A stretch of DNA of 64,000 nt from Branchinecta lynchi. Lineage: Eukaryota > Arthropoda > Branchiopoda > Anostraca > Branchinectidae. This document shows positions 9,261-21,412 of this stretch, piece after piece; the first letter of the stretch is position 1, and every line of letters starts with the position of its first letter. The stretch spans positions 149,001-213,000 of the forward strand of contig JAKZAP010000008.1 in NCBI GenBank assembly GCA_023053575.1. The letters are read 5' to 3'. A program made the translations under genes and the position numbers. The notes under the pieces are model-generated. The model saw only the letters and a list, made by a program, of their open reading frames with translations. It was not told where the DNA came from and made no database searches.

Positions 9261-11711
9261 ACACTGTCTGCTGCAGAGAGAAGAGCTCAAGCGCACACTA
9301 AAAAATAAAACCAAAACTAACTTCAATAAAGCGAATCATACTGAACAATATCTCATCCCCTAAATTGTCATACATCTAGCCGAGAGCAAGGCCAGGCCAC
9401 GGCCATCATTAAACATAAATAACTACATAAAAGAAAAACAAAAGTATACAAAGATGGGAATATCGGTAGACTAAAATGGAAAACAAAAACAAAATAAGAA
9501 CGGAAAGTAGTAGATTTGTGCCGATCTGAGAGCCTGAACTTAAACGAAGAAGACAACGATGTATTTATGTAAAATGTATTTAGAAGTATGAGAAGTATCT
9601 GGGGAAGACAAGTAGGCTTAGAGAAGAGTCATTATCCTAGACTGCACTAACTTCAAGTAATGTATGTATCTGGCCAGCGTGGAAATTTGTGTATCGCAGT
9701 TGGATAAATTGGATCGCGTGCAGATCAAAAGCTCGTGGATTTCTTTTAGTAATGCTCAGTATGTTTCTGACGTCCAGCGCCTACACCCCCTGCATAAAAT
9801 CGACTCCTTTCTCCTCTTTTCTTTTATTTGACGCACGTTTGGCTTTGAGTCACAAAACTCGGTAACGAGCCCATTTGATAAGATGATTTTGTTGGACCGT
9901 TGGCTTGGCCGCTTGTTTTCGTTTTCAAACACCGTCGAAGTTCACCGTTTGCGTATTTAGCATTTTTTTTTTTACTCCGGTGATCCTTGCCCAGCAAGGA
10001 CTTTTCATCCACCTTTCAGGGAAATTTCGAACTTGCTAGGTCGACGATCAAGGTTTGAAGGAAAATAAAGAAATAAAAATAACGGTGGACAGCAAAGATG
10101 CAGAATTCGGGAGTCATGCGTTCGACAAAAAGCTTATAAAAAAAGAAAAAAAAAGATTAGAGTAGCAAAACGCTGAAATTTGTGTTTGCTGAAAGTTGTG
10201 CGTTGAGCAGCTACAGCGACAAAGGAACTGTGACCGGCTAACAAAACCTCGAATTTGAAGCAAACCTCAAACTTGGATCAAAATACAACTATTATTTTTG
10301 AACGATTGAGAGGCTGGACATTACTGCGGCTTGGGAATGAATTGGGTTAACAAAGGATCGATAAAAGATGGGCCTGGTCATGGCGTTGGTTACTCAAGGG
10401 AACTTCCGACAACGAGGTTGATGTCGGATACTCTTGATTACTAACCCTCCTAGCCGATGCAAAATCGCCATGTACTTAGCGGGAGAACCAGAAGCGGCAC
10501 CACAACTTCCGGAACAATCGCCATGTTTGGTTGACACATTTGAGTTTTTTAGTTTGAGCCGTTAGGGCGACGTTTTCTCATTATTCCTGGGGATCACTGG
10601 AATGTTTTGGGCTTAGTCAGCCCAAGGCAAGGCAAGTTACGAAAATATCTGCTGATCGCAGCATGGTTGATATTTTTAAATGGCCGTCGAGCTTGTTATT
10701 CTGACATCAGCTGAGATGGAGATATGTTCTAGGACAAATTTTTCGAATATATGTTGTTTTTCTTTAGGTAGTAGCCTACTCAATCTTCTGTGGTAGTACT
10801 TATTTACTGCTTTTGTAGGGAGCTTTTGTTAGGGAAATGGCAACCCTATCCTATTGTAGACATGTTAAAATCACTACTGTTGTGACCCAGGCATTTCTGT
10901 TTATAACAATACAGTCTTTACCCAACACCATCTGTTACATTTGTGACGAAGCAGATACCATCTAGGGGCGGAATTTTTCCGTGTTTCCATTGGTCGCAGA
11001 GTTCTGCGATTTTCCGTGTTTCCATTGGTCGCAGAGTTCTGCGATTTGTCATACAATTTCGTTTCTCCGACAAAGCGAGCAAGATATCTGCGACCGGCTC
11101 CTTACCAGTAAATGTAAAAATGAGACATAAAAGTTGAGGCGTATAATTATGAAGATGATAAAACGAGATTTCGCATTAATAGTTGGTGAAAAGGACTAGT
11201 TTCGTAGGCGCAAGAATGTCACTGGTTTTTCCGGCCAAAAGTCACAGATTCTGTCAGAAAAAAGTGGCAACACATAGAACACTTGGATCGTTGAAAAATT
11301 GGAACAAACCAAGAAAAAATACAGCGATAATTGCTCAATAGCTACCTTTCGGAAAGTAGAAGAATTAATTGAAGGAAGGTGAAAGTACTCTTGTTTCAGT
11401 TGACAGGTTGCATTTTTCAGAGCAAATGTGATTGAAAGTGATCTTTTATTTATTTTTGGAGGTCAGGTTTACTTTTCAGTAGTTAAGGAAAAGTGCTCGT
11501 TGAACTTCTGCGGAGGTTGATACGGCTTCGTGTCATCCTTTCTGGAGGCTGATACGATATCGATCAAAGATGATTGTTCCAAAGCCTAGCTGGCGATTTT
11601 CAGTTCATCTTTTTCAGAAATGGCTTGGACAGAAACTCCATAGACTTTCTTTTTCGCATTTGGCGGATGGTAATCTGCAACGGTTTATATAAACTTGCTA
11701 CTCTCTTCTAG
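9261..11711. other. Intron sequence without recognised element
   Basis: Apart from the 35-base duplication at 10978-11047, nothing is recognised. The small open frames here carry no domain. Confidence 0.5.
10978..11047. repeat. 35-base tandem duplication
   Basis: The unit CCGTGTTTCCATTGGTCGCA plus GAGTTCTGCGATTT occurs twice in a row with period 35. Confidence 0.85.
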
Positions 11712-11796
11712 AGACAATTACTGCCATCTTCAGGACCAGTTTTCACGTGGACTTTGCGTATGACCCTCAGGAACTACTTGTTTACGCCTTAATTGG
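11712..11796 (+). CDS. CLCN2-like: ClC-2-type chloride channel, exon 2 of window
   Basis: An 85-base exon between TTCTAG and a GG|GTAAGA donor. In the frame inherited from the exon at 3641 it reads ETITAIFRTSF, then VDFAYDPQELLVYALIG. This matches the family pattern E-T-I-T-A-L-F-K-T then D-F-P-F-D-x-x-E-L, the short cytosolic loop before the next helix. It is separated from the previous exon by a 7.9-kb intron filled with repeats. It is too short to be noticed as an open frame, and was placed by phase (enters with two bases, leaves with two) and by family alignment from memory. Confidence 0.85.
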
Positions 11797-11915
11797 GTAA
11801 GAACTTGCCCTGATTAAACTTGCAATCAGTTGAGATGGGTGATTTATTGGTGATTTCTAGTTTGCATGTAGAAGTAGGACTTGCTATAGTATATGCTGTA
11901 GGAGACCTGAGAACT

Positions 11916-11932
11916 CCCCCCCCCCCCCCCCC
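11916..11932. repeat. C17 homopolymer
   Basis: An uninterrupted run of 17 C between AGAACT and AAGAGTGG. Confidence 0.9.
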
Positions 11933-12571
11933 AAGAGTGGCTGTTCGCATTCGACGCCAAGTTTGTGCAAGTCATATAATATTGATTCAAGTTATGTAGT
12001 CAACAGAAACGTTCCGTTCGGCGATGTTTTGGCTGTTCTTGGAAAAGTTCCATTCAGGCCGTAGTTAATGTTCTTAACTATAAAGAAGGTCGCTAGAGCT
12101 AGCCTATTTTATGATTTAGGAATGTGATTTGCTGGAAATGTAATTCTGTATTGGACAAAGCTGCCATTTTGTTTGCGTCAGTTCATTGACTGGAGATAAA
12201 CTTCATTGCCGTTTAGCCGCCTATTGTTGTCTCCTTTCACTCGGGTGATTTTACTGTCATCACTGTCAAGAACGTCACTAAGGGAACAGTGGAGTGGAGC
12301 AGTGGCAGTGAGAAGTGGAGCACCACAGTATCTTGAAAATTGAAACCTTTTGGCCAAGACCCAACTTGGTCAGTAGCAAGAGCTACCGAATTTACAACCC
12401 TGCTAATTTGATGAAGGGTAGCCAATAGTCTCAAGCATAACCCAATGCCAGTCATTGATTTAATCTCTCTACATCGTCGTAACGATATAGAATGATCATC
12501 GTAGTAAACAAAAAGACATTTTGCCTAACGGTTTCACGTGTGGAAAAATGCAAATGTTTCTTTTTCTTTAG

Positions 12572-12673
12572 GGCAGTTGGAGGTGCTTTTGGAGCTACGT
12601 TTGTGTACTGTCAGAGGCGATACGTAATGTTCATTCGTCAGAGTAAGGGGTTAAACAGCTTTCTACAGAAAAA
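12572..12673 (+). CDS. CLCN2-like: ClC-2-type chloride channel, exon 3 of window
   Basis: A 102-base exon after a pyrimidine run ending TTTAG, with donor AA|GTAAGT. It encodes AVGGAFGATFVYCQRRYVMF followed by IRQSKGLNSFLQK and leaves two bases that become Asn with the next exon. It aligns with the G-x-x-G-x-x-F-V-Y helix and the basic R-x-x-V-x-x-x-R-x-x-K-x-x-N-x-F-L stretch of ClC-1/2 proteins. Both flanking introns are short (775 and 670 bases). Confidence 0.88.
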
Positions 12674-13343
12674 GTAAGTTGGGTCCTGTCATCAGAGAGA
12701 TCGTGAACATCCATCCTCGCTCTGATAAATGAGCTCTCGAATAAGTGCGAGGGCTAAGTCCGAAAACTGAACACAGCTTTCAGCTTTGTCCTAGGAACAC
12801 TGATTCGGCTTCGCCAGCGAAAAAAATTTCGCTTCGCGTCGGTTCCACTCCGCGTCTCAGTTCGCCTGTTGTAAAATTAGACAAGGATATAATTGATACA
12901 TAAAAACTTGTTATCGTGGAAATCTATCCAGCAATTTCTAAGGGAAACTGAAGGAATCCAAGAACATTAATTCATTTTTAAAATGGCCGTGAGATTATTA
13001 TTCCGATATCGACCGAGGCGGAGGAAAGTGAAGTGTTATAATTTTGCAGAGGGATAGCTAGTGCAATATTCCTTACACTGAGACTGGACTTATTGACTTT
13101 GAGTCAAAACCGACCAAGGAAACAATATGGAGCCAGTGTCTTTTGAAAAGCCTAGGCACACTCGACATCAAATTCGTTTGGTTAGGCTAGAACATGGAAT
13201 CGCCACTTTCTCTACTCGTGGTCTTCTCAAGAAGGGTAAGTTTGACGACGAGAGAAATTTTTCAACAGGTGACATGGAAATCAATTACTCTTCCGCTAGC
13301 GGCTCCCGGTCGCGGAGTTCTACAAACTTGCCTTTTTTTTCAG

Positions 13344-13446
13344 TCGGTTTATCTACCCATGCGCGATTTCATTGATGATATCTTCCGTTTACTTTCCGCT
13401 TGGATCAGGCCAGTTCATGGCATCAAGTTTGACGACAAAACAGCAG
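13344..13446 (+). CDS. CLCN2-like: ClC-2-type chloride channel, exon 4 of window
   Basis: A 103-base exon from a long T-tract plus CAG to CAG|GTTAGT. In the inherited frame it reads N-RFIYPCAISLMISSVYFP, then LGSGQFMASSLTTKQQ. The F-P-x-G-x-G-Q-F-M-A motif is diagnostic for the start of the long extracellular loop in ClC-1/2/K channels. Two other frames are open across the same DNA but carry no family match, so this frame was chosen by phase with the exons on each side. Confidence 0.88.
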
Positions 13447-14998
13447 GTTAGTCTCTCTTGTCATTTCCTAACCATACACCAAAAACTGATAATATATTCT
13501 CCATAAAATGTTTAGATTCCGTATAGAACAGTAATTTATTCGCTCAAACTTTCAAGGTAACAAAACGAAAATTGGCGAGTACCTTCATCCACAAATTTGT
13601 CAATATATTCATTTAAAAGTATGTACAAATCGTCAAAGGTTATACAACATTTGAACAATCTTTGGGATAAAACTATTTTGGGAATGGCTGTGTTTGGCCG
13701 CTACTGGATGGAATGTTGGGACCTTCTTAGAGATTGCTCACTCCTGCTTTTCCCATACGTTGTTGTATGGGGGAGGGTGAAACTCGTTGTAGATGGAGTG
13801 CGAAATAAGTTTTTTTTTACCGATCTGAGACATCTAGATTTCTTTCCGGATTCCAGACAGCCGTTTTCGTCGAAACGGATCCGGAAGGTGGAGCCAGGCC
13901 CAAAACATTCGGAAGTCCGGGGTGATGGACACCCCGGATTCCGGATGTCTGGAAGGTACCGGTTAGAGAGACAGAACAAATATGCAAATGAAGGAAGAAA
14001 AGGGAAAGTGATTGACAGTTATGATCGGAATGATATTTTAAATGTAAAGGGGAAAGGAAGTGTTGAAGAACAGCACATTTAGTTGTCATCATAATCATAC
14101 AAATCTAGAAGGGTTGGCTTCACTATGCGGAAGGCCAGGACGTCTGGGAATCTGAAGGTGAAGCCTGGCGTTAAGCGAGATGGCTCGTGTCCCTATGAAA
14201 AGTATCTGGAATGTGAAGCATGGCTGCCCGATCTAAGGACTTGCAGCTTTGTCCGGAAGAAAACCTTGGGCAGCGGAAGGACACTTATATCCTCGTGAAG
14301 CTGTCACGTTGCTTTTGACAGTTGTCAGTTCCATGGTCGACCAGTAGTGATAGTAGTTCTTTATCTCTTTTCGACCTACTCATGACCCTCGCAGAAGTAG
14401 ATCCTCTAGGGACAAATTTCAGAAAGCTCCTAAATTAACACCAATGAAGTGCCCAGACGTACAGAAACAGCGTCGTTCCACTTTCGTGACACTTTGTAAT
14501 TCTCAAGACTGAAGGTGATTTGTTGGTTCGTTTCATTTGGAACCTTGGTTGTGCTTCAACTGTAAATTTGTTTTTCAACTTTATATCTGTTGCAAATGTT
14601 GAATTGACGACGCTTTTGTCCATGACGGTATCGGCGTGAAATGCGAGTTCGATATCATTGCTAGCCACTTTTAAATTAATTTCTACCCTACTCTCTACTC
14701 TAGTTAAACACGGTCTCAAAGCACGCTCTTCTGAAACCAACTTTAATCACTATTTCCTGACATCTGCAACTTTTCCTTCCATCAAAGTGTCACAGTATTA
14801 TGAGAAAACTGCGAGTGCATTCACTTCTTACAGCTGTCAATTGCCGAGTCTCTAACCCTCTTGCTGAGTTGCTAGTCGCCTACAACTTGTTTCTAACGAT
14901 AAAGTGATGTCGGGATTCCAAATTCCCGCCATCACCAGCAAAAGTCATCTGTTAATAATAAGCAGTGGCGTCTTTGTGATTTCTGGATATGAACCTGA
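13447..14998. other. Intron, no recognised element
   Basis: It holds the longest non-retrotransposon open frame of the window (13597-14082, 161 codons), which has no family match. A G/C-rich patch at 13845-13960 has short inverted phrases (TTCCGGATTCCAGAC against GTCTGGAAGG). I see no gene. Confidence 0.45.
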
Positions 14999-15000
14999 TA

Positions 15001-15345
15001 CACTGTCAGGAGTTTCATAACAGACAACACGAGGATGCGCGGTTTCAACAGATAATGCGTAACAGATAACACTTTAGTTGTTATCTGTTGTGTTTGAAAA
15101 CATTATCCTTGAAATGTTATGCATAACAAGATGTGTTAGGAAGAGCCAAAAAAGCATCTACTGACTTTAATCCTTATCGTCAGGTTGTCGGAAAACTCGG
15201 CAGATACTTTTTGGCGGTTTTTCGGTTCTTCCTGATGGTCTCTCTTATTATGCATAACATTTTGAAACACAACAGATAACATCCGAAGTGTTATCTGTTG
15301 AAACCGCGCATCTTCGTGTTATATGTTATGAAACTTCTGACAGTG
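15001..15345. mobile_element. TA-flanked inverted-repeat element (Tc1/mariner-type MITE)
   Basis: A long terminal inverted repeat of about 55 bases: CACTGTCAGGAGTTTCATAA at the left, TTATGAAACTTCTGACAGTG at the right, with GATGCGCGGTTTCAACAGAT further in on one side and its reverse on the other. TA dinucleotides flank both ends (14999-15000, 15346-15347). Internal ACAGATAAC / GTTATCTGTT palindromes recur. No transposase. Confidence 0.85.
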
Positions 15346-15727
15346 TAGCAGTTAATGCTTGCTAAAAAATTTGGAGGCCTTCTTAATTTTTTGTTTTCCG
15401 CCTTCCTCGAAATGTGTTGCTATTGATGACATGAATTTGAAACCAGAAATCTTGTCTCACCCTGTACAACAGATGCTTGGATTCGACTGAAGCAAAAGTG
15501 GCTAAACATTAGATTGGGATTAAGAAGTTCATGTTTATATACAGAGTTTAAACATTCCCTTCAGGGTAATCGTGTATTCTCTGTGCTTAGATCTGCTATG
15601 CGTGCTTAGATCTGCTATGCATATTCATTGTATGAGAGCAGGCTCCGATCCGAAGACATGTTTGAATAACGGATTTGAAAGGTCCAACCACCTTTTTCGT
15701 ATCATTGCAGTTAACATTTTTCTTTTC

Positions 15728-16040
15728 TTTAAAGGACCTGTCTTACCCATAATACTAATGCAACCTACATCCCCTCCATATATTTCTAAACCCGGAGATT
15801 CGGATTTCGTACGGTACATTCTACGCCGTCTAGCGGAAACCATGCTGATTTTCTCACTGGCCGTGTTTTGCTACCTTCAATGTGTATCACGCTGACGACG
15901 TTTGTCTGCGAGACGTTCTGCTGCCATCAGAAAAACCGGTTGTGTAAATTGTTTCCCAACTTTCGCTATGTCAACGGGTCTCGGAAATGGCTAATGCTTT
16001 AAGTTGAAGAGTAAATAGTGCGAGGCGAGGAGTCCTTTCA
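15728..16040. mobile_element. TTAAAGGACC-family element, full copy
   Basis: The left end TTTAAAGGACCTGTCTTACC and the right end GAGTAAATAGTGCGAG to GTCCTTTCA are inverted at the tips. Interior phrases TTTCGTACGGTACATTCTA and CTTCAATGTGTATCACGCTG recur in copies at 8996, 27720 and 38873. Confidence 0.75.
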
Positions 16041-16903
16041 AAAATTATGACCAACCTTTCTAATTAGCGTAACCTACACTATCCTCGTAATTTCTACACA
16101 GTTTTTTCTTTTTCTCTCACCCTTTTTCCTCTAATTTTTAAAAACTCTTTTTCGTTCTCATCTTTAATCACATCAACTTTTCTTAAATTTCTTCTTTTAA
16201 TCAATCATGAAAATGTCTTTTATGCTGCAATTGTCTTCTCTTGCTCATGTGTAAACTAATCTCGATCGGCTTTTACTAATGACTTCTCAGTTGCAATGAA
16301 AAATGGAGATAAATTAGTGAGATTTTTTAAAGAGGCATTATATGAAACTGTATTTTGTGAAAGCAGAAATGATTAAAGAGTACAAGAAAAGGAAAATACT
16401 AGTCAGACAGAGAAAAAATTAGAGCCGTTAGTCCTTGCCTCTGAGGGACTTTAGGAAGAGTCTCCGGGACAGTCTAAGCGCGTCTCAGCAACACCAAAGT
16501 GCTTTTCCGGTGATTGTTCCCGACTGGCCGGTCATGATAATCTGCCTTGAGGGAATGAAGCGTTATTTCTCCTATCCAAAGCTCCATTTCCTTAGACGAT
16601 TTGACCGCTCTGTTCGCTGACTTACCCTGTACTAGATCAACCGTAAGTGCCCCTTGTTTACACAGACGGTGTAAGTTTCGTTATATTGTGCTGCAGACGC
16701 AAAAGCTAAAGCTTTTTAACACTTCTTTATTGATGTCTGTATCGGAAATTAATTCATTCGAGAAAAAAAAAACTACACTGAGCTTCTGATAACGAGATGG
16801 ATGAGCAAGATAATAAAAAAGACGAAAGCAAAAAGAACTAATCGGACCTAAGATCCTATATATTTTATCTTTCGGCATAATGAACCTGTTCGACCTCTTT
16901 TAG
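16041..16903. other. Intron, nothing recognised
   Basis: A/T-rich sequence with no repeat or coding signature that I can support. It ends in the acceptor of the exon at 16904. Confidence 0.5.
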
Positions 16904-17035
16904 ATTGTTTCGTTGTTCTCCAACTTTACTTGGGGTTCGAGTAACTTGACGGCCGAGCAAGAAATGATCGTCGGAGAATGGACCAACGACTTTGCATCTT
17001 TCTACGTGAACCTTTCCATCTTCATCGTGGCTACG
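16904..17035 (+). CDS. CLCN2-like: ClC-2-type chloride channel, exon 5 of window (extracellular loop)
   Basis: A 132-base, phase 0-0 exon between TTTTAG and ACG|GTAAGT. It encodes IVSLFSNFTW, a linker, NLTAEQE and then a helix ending SIFIVAT. The L-F-x-N-x-T-W motif matches the extracellular loop of ClC-2. Two N-x-T glycosylation sequons are visible (N-F-T and N-L-T), fitting a luminal/extracellular position. The next intron, 9.2 kb, holds the densest LINE cluster of the window. Confidence 0.88.
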
Positions 17036-17239
17036 GTAAGTCGTAAAACAAATCCTCTCGTCGCTGTACTAGATCGTGATTTTTCAAATGAGTGATCCTA
17101 GCTGACTGGAAACGCTGCTCCGAATTGAAGCCTGAACCTTTTCGCCAAAGCTAGGGTTTCTCATTTTGAAGTTATGGTTACTATTATTTGTTGTCACTTG
17201 CCATTGTTTTCTTTTATTTATTTTTTTAATATTCCTTCA

Positions 17240-17400
17240 GCCCAAGCTGACTGCGAATCATGTTTGATAGTGCAAAACGGATACGTCAGCTGAATAACGG
17301 ATAAGTCAGCCCTTCTTGGCTGGGGTCCTCTTCAGGCTCAAAGCCACTCAAGTTGGAAAACGAACTTGTGGGAAACACAGACTAAAGATTCTAGCTTAGC
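17240..17400. repeat. Foldback-family copy
   Basis: It contains CCCAAGCTGACTGCGAATCA, AACGGATACGTCAGCTGA and CCTTCTTGGCTGGGGTCC followed by CTTCAGGCTCAAAGCC. It then shares AACTTGTGGGAAA and TAAAGATTCT with the copy at 545-800. Confidence 0.7.
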
Positions 17401-17802
17401 ATTAAATATTTGACTTCGTGAATTCCCTTGTGAGAGTTGCTTGGAGTTAAAAAGGTTGCTGTGATTTCATTTTGGACACGGCTGCTGTTTTTGCTGCTCG
17501 ACTGGGTCGTTGATCGGGTAGAGGTATTTCGGCATTTGGGCTGACTTATTTTATTTACCAATCATCTAGGATGATCATGAGCAAATCTTGAGTTTTCAGT
17601 CTTGTTTTGGTGATGACTCATACGCAACTCAGAGTAGCGTTTCCAATCCACTTTAATCCTCTCGGAGCCCTGAATTGAAAAAAGGCGAAATGGAACGCCG
17701 TCCGTAACCACTGGCAAATTAAAACACCGGAGTCACCAGCGCAACGTTCTTGTCACCTGATCAGAGCTCTCGTAACCATATTGTAAAAAGTTTCTCCGAG
17801 TA

Positions 17803-17928
17803 AGGATTAAAGTTAATTGCAGTATTTGCTACTGAGATTAATCTTATCTCTACTAAGATAAGATTAATCCGAATTAGACATAAGATTATCTTTCTAGAGA
17901 CAAGATTAATCCCAGTAGCAAATACTTA
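17803..17928. repeat. Short foldback element D, copy 1
   Basis: CAGTATTTGCTACTGAGAT with TAATCTTATCTC (17820-17850) is reversed at 17897-17926 (GAGACAAGATTAATCCCAGT, AGCAAATACT). The same element, in the other orientation, is at 58162-58263. Confidence 0.85.
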
Positions 17929-20633
17929 CAGGATTTTTTTTTACAGTACAGCTTCCCTGGGTCGTGGGTGATTTTCGGAAGAGAAATTGAAAGTCCAAAA
18001 CCATTGTGTGTATATATGTGTTACCCATCTACAAGCATGAGACGGAGCATAAGGAAAGGAAGGAAAAATATAAACAAATACAGAACAAAAAAAAAAGAAA
18101 ATAGCAAAATGGCTTGAACATAGAGAAATTGCTGCTTGTAATGCTTACGTCTTGTTTTGGGCCTCGCGCCACGGGATCTTTGCTTGTATGAGCTTTTGCT
18201 GACGTCACGGAAGAAATTGGTTGGTTCTGCATTTTGTTCATAAATAAGGAAGTAAACTTTATCAACCATCACGATTCAAAACAACTTTAGAAAGCCATAT
18301 AAAGCTACCATATCAACATTACAGAAACAAACTAAATAGAAAGGATCTCATGGTTGTTACTGACCTGACCTGAAATCTTAAGTATAAGCTGATCCTTGGC
18401 TGAGCTTGCCGGTTCATAAACAAGCGAGTCACATTCCTCAGCAGATCGAACAAAGCAAGATTATCCGACCCTCGTTATGAGAGTAGGGAAAGCCATTTTA
18501 GTTTCCTTGATGTCTTTCTATAGCAAGTAAGGATGGGGGAGGGTAAACAGATGTTTACTCGAAAATCCACTCCCCCCCCCCCCCACCTGAGTTACTCCCA
18601 GATTTGGACGATTAGTCAATTGTTATTCTACGTAAAGGATACCAGAGAAATTATCAAACGTGAAGGAAGGTCTTACATGCCATGGATCAGGGAGATTTGA
18701 ACTGGTGGGAACAGCTGCGAAGAGTTAACTGTATGAGGGTGAGCAGAGAGACGTCGAATTGCCTCATGTCCATTTCCACATGACCCGGGACATGACCGAT
18801 CAAACTGCCAAAAAAACACAGAAACATAAGACACAAGGATGCGCAATTTCACCAGAAAACAGGCTCAAGAGATTGGTCAATGTTATAGAAAACTTAATTC
18901 TGAGCCTTAAGTATCACGTTTCTCTAAAATATGACAAATATCAAAGCCTGGGAAAGCGTAGAAGATTTCACCCAGAAATCGGCCAACTCCAAAAAGTCAT
19001 CAATAATTAACTAGCACTCTAAAGAAAACCTTCCGCAGAAGAGCTTAGTGTTCTAGTGAAGTCCGGTAGGTGGCGGCTTCCAGCCGGTCTAGACTAAGAC
19101 ACCGACAGCATTAAAATGAGAGTGGCCATAAACCAGGCCGATTTGGCGTCCGATTTCCCAAGTGCTAGATCAGTTCCTCGTGTTTCATGTCTAGCTCCTG
19201 TGTAACATGACACTGAAGGCGAGCTCTCAAAAGTCGTTTATATTCTGCTAGATCAAGAGCAAATAATCAAAGAACCTCCGCCTCTCTATTTCGAATACAG
19301 CCATGAGGAATTGAATTTATTCTTGACACCGTACCCGATGCAAAGAGCGGAGGATAGGAGCTATTCGAGACTTCATAATTCATTACCTCTGCAAACAGCT
19401 ATATCGCAGTAGAGCCCCGGAGAAGAAATTTCCTTACAAATGCCGTCTGAATCGTCCTTTACAGCTGATCGGTTGTCTACCATTGTGACGTCCTGTCTGA
19501 CTCGCTGCAGAGCGGGTTCTCCACTCTAGCAGGCCTGCCACCGTTTTTCCTCTGGTATGCGCAGCGGCGAAGACGTAAGGAGACAGGTATCAACTCAAAG
19601 CTCACAGCAAGTACCTCTACCTGCGCCCAGTTTAGCCGGGGTATCCATATTCGCTGCATGGGACCGACGACGGAGGTTTTATTGGATTATTTGTTCTTGG
19701 CTAGATTTATATCTCGTTGGTGACCTGACCGGTTAGAAAAATAGCCCAAAGACGACGAAAAAAAATAATTGACTATACTAGCGATCGTGTTGCCTAATCG
19801 CTTGCTCATCCGCGACTGAATTAAAACCGGAATGAATTCACTGACAAAACTAATGCTGATAGGTATAGCGAGCCACGACAGCGAGTGCCGGGGATTAGTG
19901 ATTTCGGGAAACTGAAAAAGAAAAGCAGAAAGTAGATGAAGAAAATTACACTTAAACATAAACTGTAACTAATCGGGTTCTGATCATTCCTGGCCATACA
20001 GACGGGTCATCCATGGGGAGTTGCAAGAACGAATGACATGGACACGGAGATATTCCACCGCAGTGATAGGTTCGGTAACTCTAAATCTATTAACTAAATA
20101 GGTGTCCATGGGTTGCAATTTTAACAAGAATTTGAGGTAATGAAAGAACAGTGAACGTATGTGTTTGATTTTCCAGAAGGGGGTTATTTCCGACAAAAAG
20201 ACGCTTATTTGCAACTATGGGCGCGTACGCTGTTCGGAGTTTAGATCTCATGGATCTAGAGTGAAATCCGCTTAAGTCGAAACGTTTGAGCTCGCCAACA
20301 ATGGATTCCGGACCCAGTCTGCCTGTTGCTAAGTGTTTTGCGGCTCATTTTCCATCTGCTATGTGACAACTTCTTTGCGAGGTCTTGGGCGGAAAGTTAA
20401 AAAGTGGGGGGCGTCGTACATTCCTTTTCCTTACTCAATCCCACATTGAGAGGTATTGCAATAGCATGTCAATAGCATGAATCAATCAAAGACAACACTT
20501 GTCGACAAATCTCGTCAGAGTGTGTTGTAACTAGATAATGTTCAGTCAATTAATAGCCTACTTTATTGTTCAAACAGTTGTAAGATTAAAAATAAAAAAA
20601 AGAACCTTCGTCTTCTCGTCAAATACTACGAGC
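17929..20633. other. Intron, nothing recognised beyond a C13 run
   Basis: A C13 run is at 18572-18584. Open frames here (e.g. 18021-18272 minus, 19687-19959 minus) show no domain. Confidence 0.45.
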
Positions 20634-20663
20634 GTGTTCCACCCTTCTAACAATAGTAACTAT
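20634..20663. mobile_element. GTGTTCCACCCT-family element, left end (interrupted)
   Basis: GTGTTCCACCCTTCTAACA and ATAGTAACTAT, then LINE sequence begins. The element resumes at about 25049 on the far side of the LINE cluster and ends at 25298. Confidence 0.75.
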
Positions 20664-21412
20664 CAGGTGTCCTATTTGTAGAAGTAAAAATTTGAATTCT
20701 GCATCTTCAGATAATTACCGACCGGTTGCGCTGGCGTCCACACTCTCCAGGGTATTAGAGCACTGTTTACTTTTTCGGTTGAGGGGATTTTTAGAAACGT
20801 CGGAGCATCAGTTTGCTTATAAACGTCGACTTTCCGTTGAATTTACTATTTTTAACATGAAGTGTGTCATAGAATATTACTGGAATTTGAATACTTATGT
20901 ATTTGCGTGTTTTATTGACTCCCGAAAAGCTTTCGACGGAGTTAACCATGAAATTTTGATAAAGAAACTGTTGGCAAGAGGTGTCCCATATCATTATGTG
21001 AATCTTCTTATTCATCGGTTCACAACCCAGAAATTCAAGATTCGTTGGGGAGATATTTACAGTGAGTCTTTTTCGGTGCAAAACGGAGTACGTCAAGGAG
21101 GTGTATTGTCTGCGTACTTTATACATTTTATGTAAATGAGCTAAACCTTCGTCTGAAAGCGTCAGACTTTGGTTGCCATATTGGACGAGCTTGTTACAAT
21201 AACCTGAGTTTCTCAGATGACCTAGTTCTACTAGCCACAAGTGTCAGCTTTAAATAAACTACTAGCGATTTGTGATGAATTCGCCCATCAGCATGATATT
21301 ATTTATAATACGTCAAAAACTTTCTGCATGTTATTTCGCCCGAAAAGTCTGCGGAAAATAAAACTGCCCCAGGTATTTTTGTCATGAAATGTTGTTAGTT
21401 TTGTGGATGAAT
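20664..21412 (+). mobile_element. LINE A, reverse-transcriptase part (5'-truncated, broken)
   Basis: The frame from 20692 reads SDNYRPVALASTLSRVLEH, then FIDSRKAFDGVNHEILIKKL and NGVRQGGVLSAYF. A frameshift near 21120 follows, then SFSDDLVLLATSVSALNK and a region ending FVDEFMYLE at about 21412, where LINE B interrupts. These are motifs of a non-LTR reverse transcriptase. The catalytic Asp pair is present as S-D-D-L with a changed first residue. Frameshift and stops show it is dead. Confidence 0.9.

Noticed and set aside
12490..12571. Upstream extension of the exon at 12572 to the ATG at 12492
   Set aside because: The upstream codons are intron: a pyrimidine tract and AG acceptor precede 12572, and the frame is supplied by the exon at 11712.
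13597..14082. 161-codon ORF
   Set aside because: It lies in a ClC intron on the same strand, has no recognisable domain, and overlaps minus-strand ORFs of similar length caused by G/C-rich inverted phrases.
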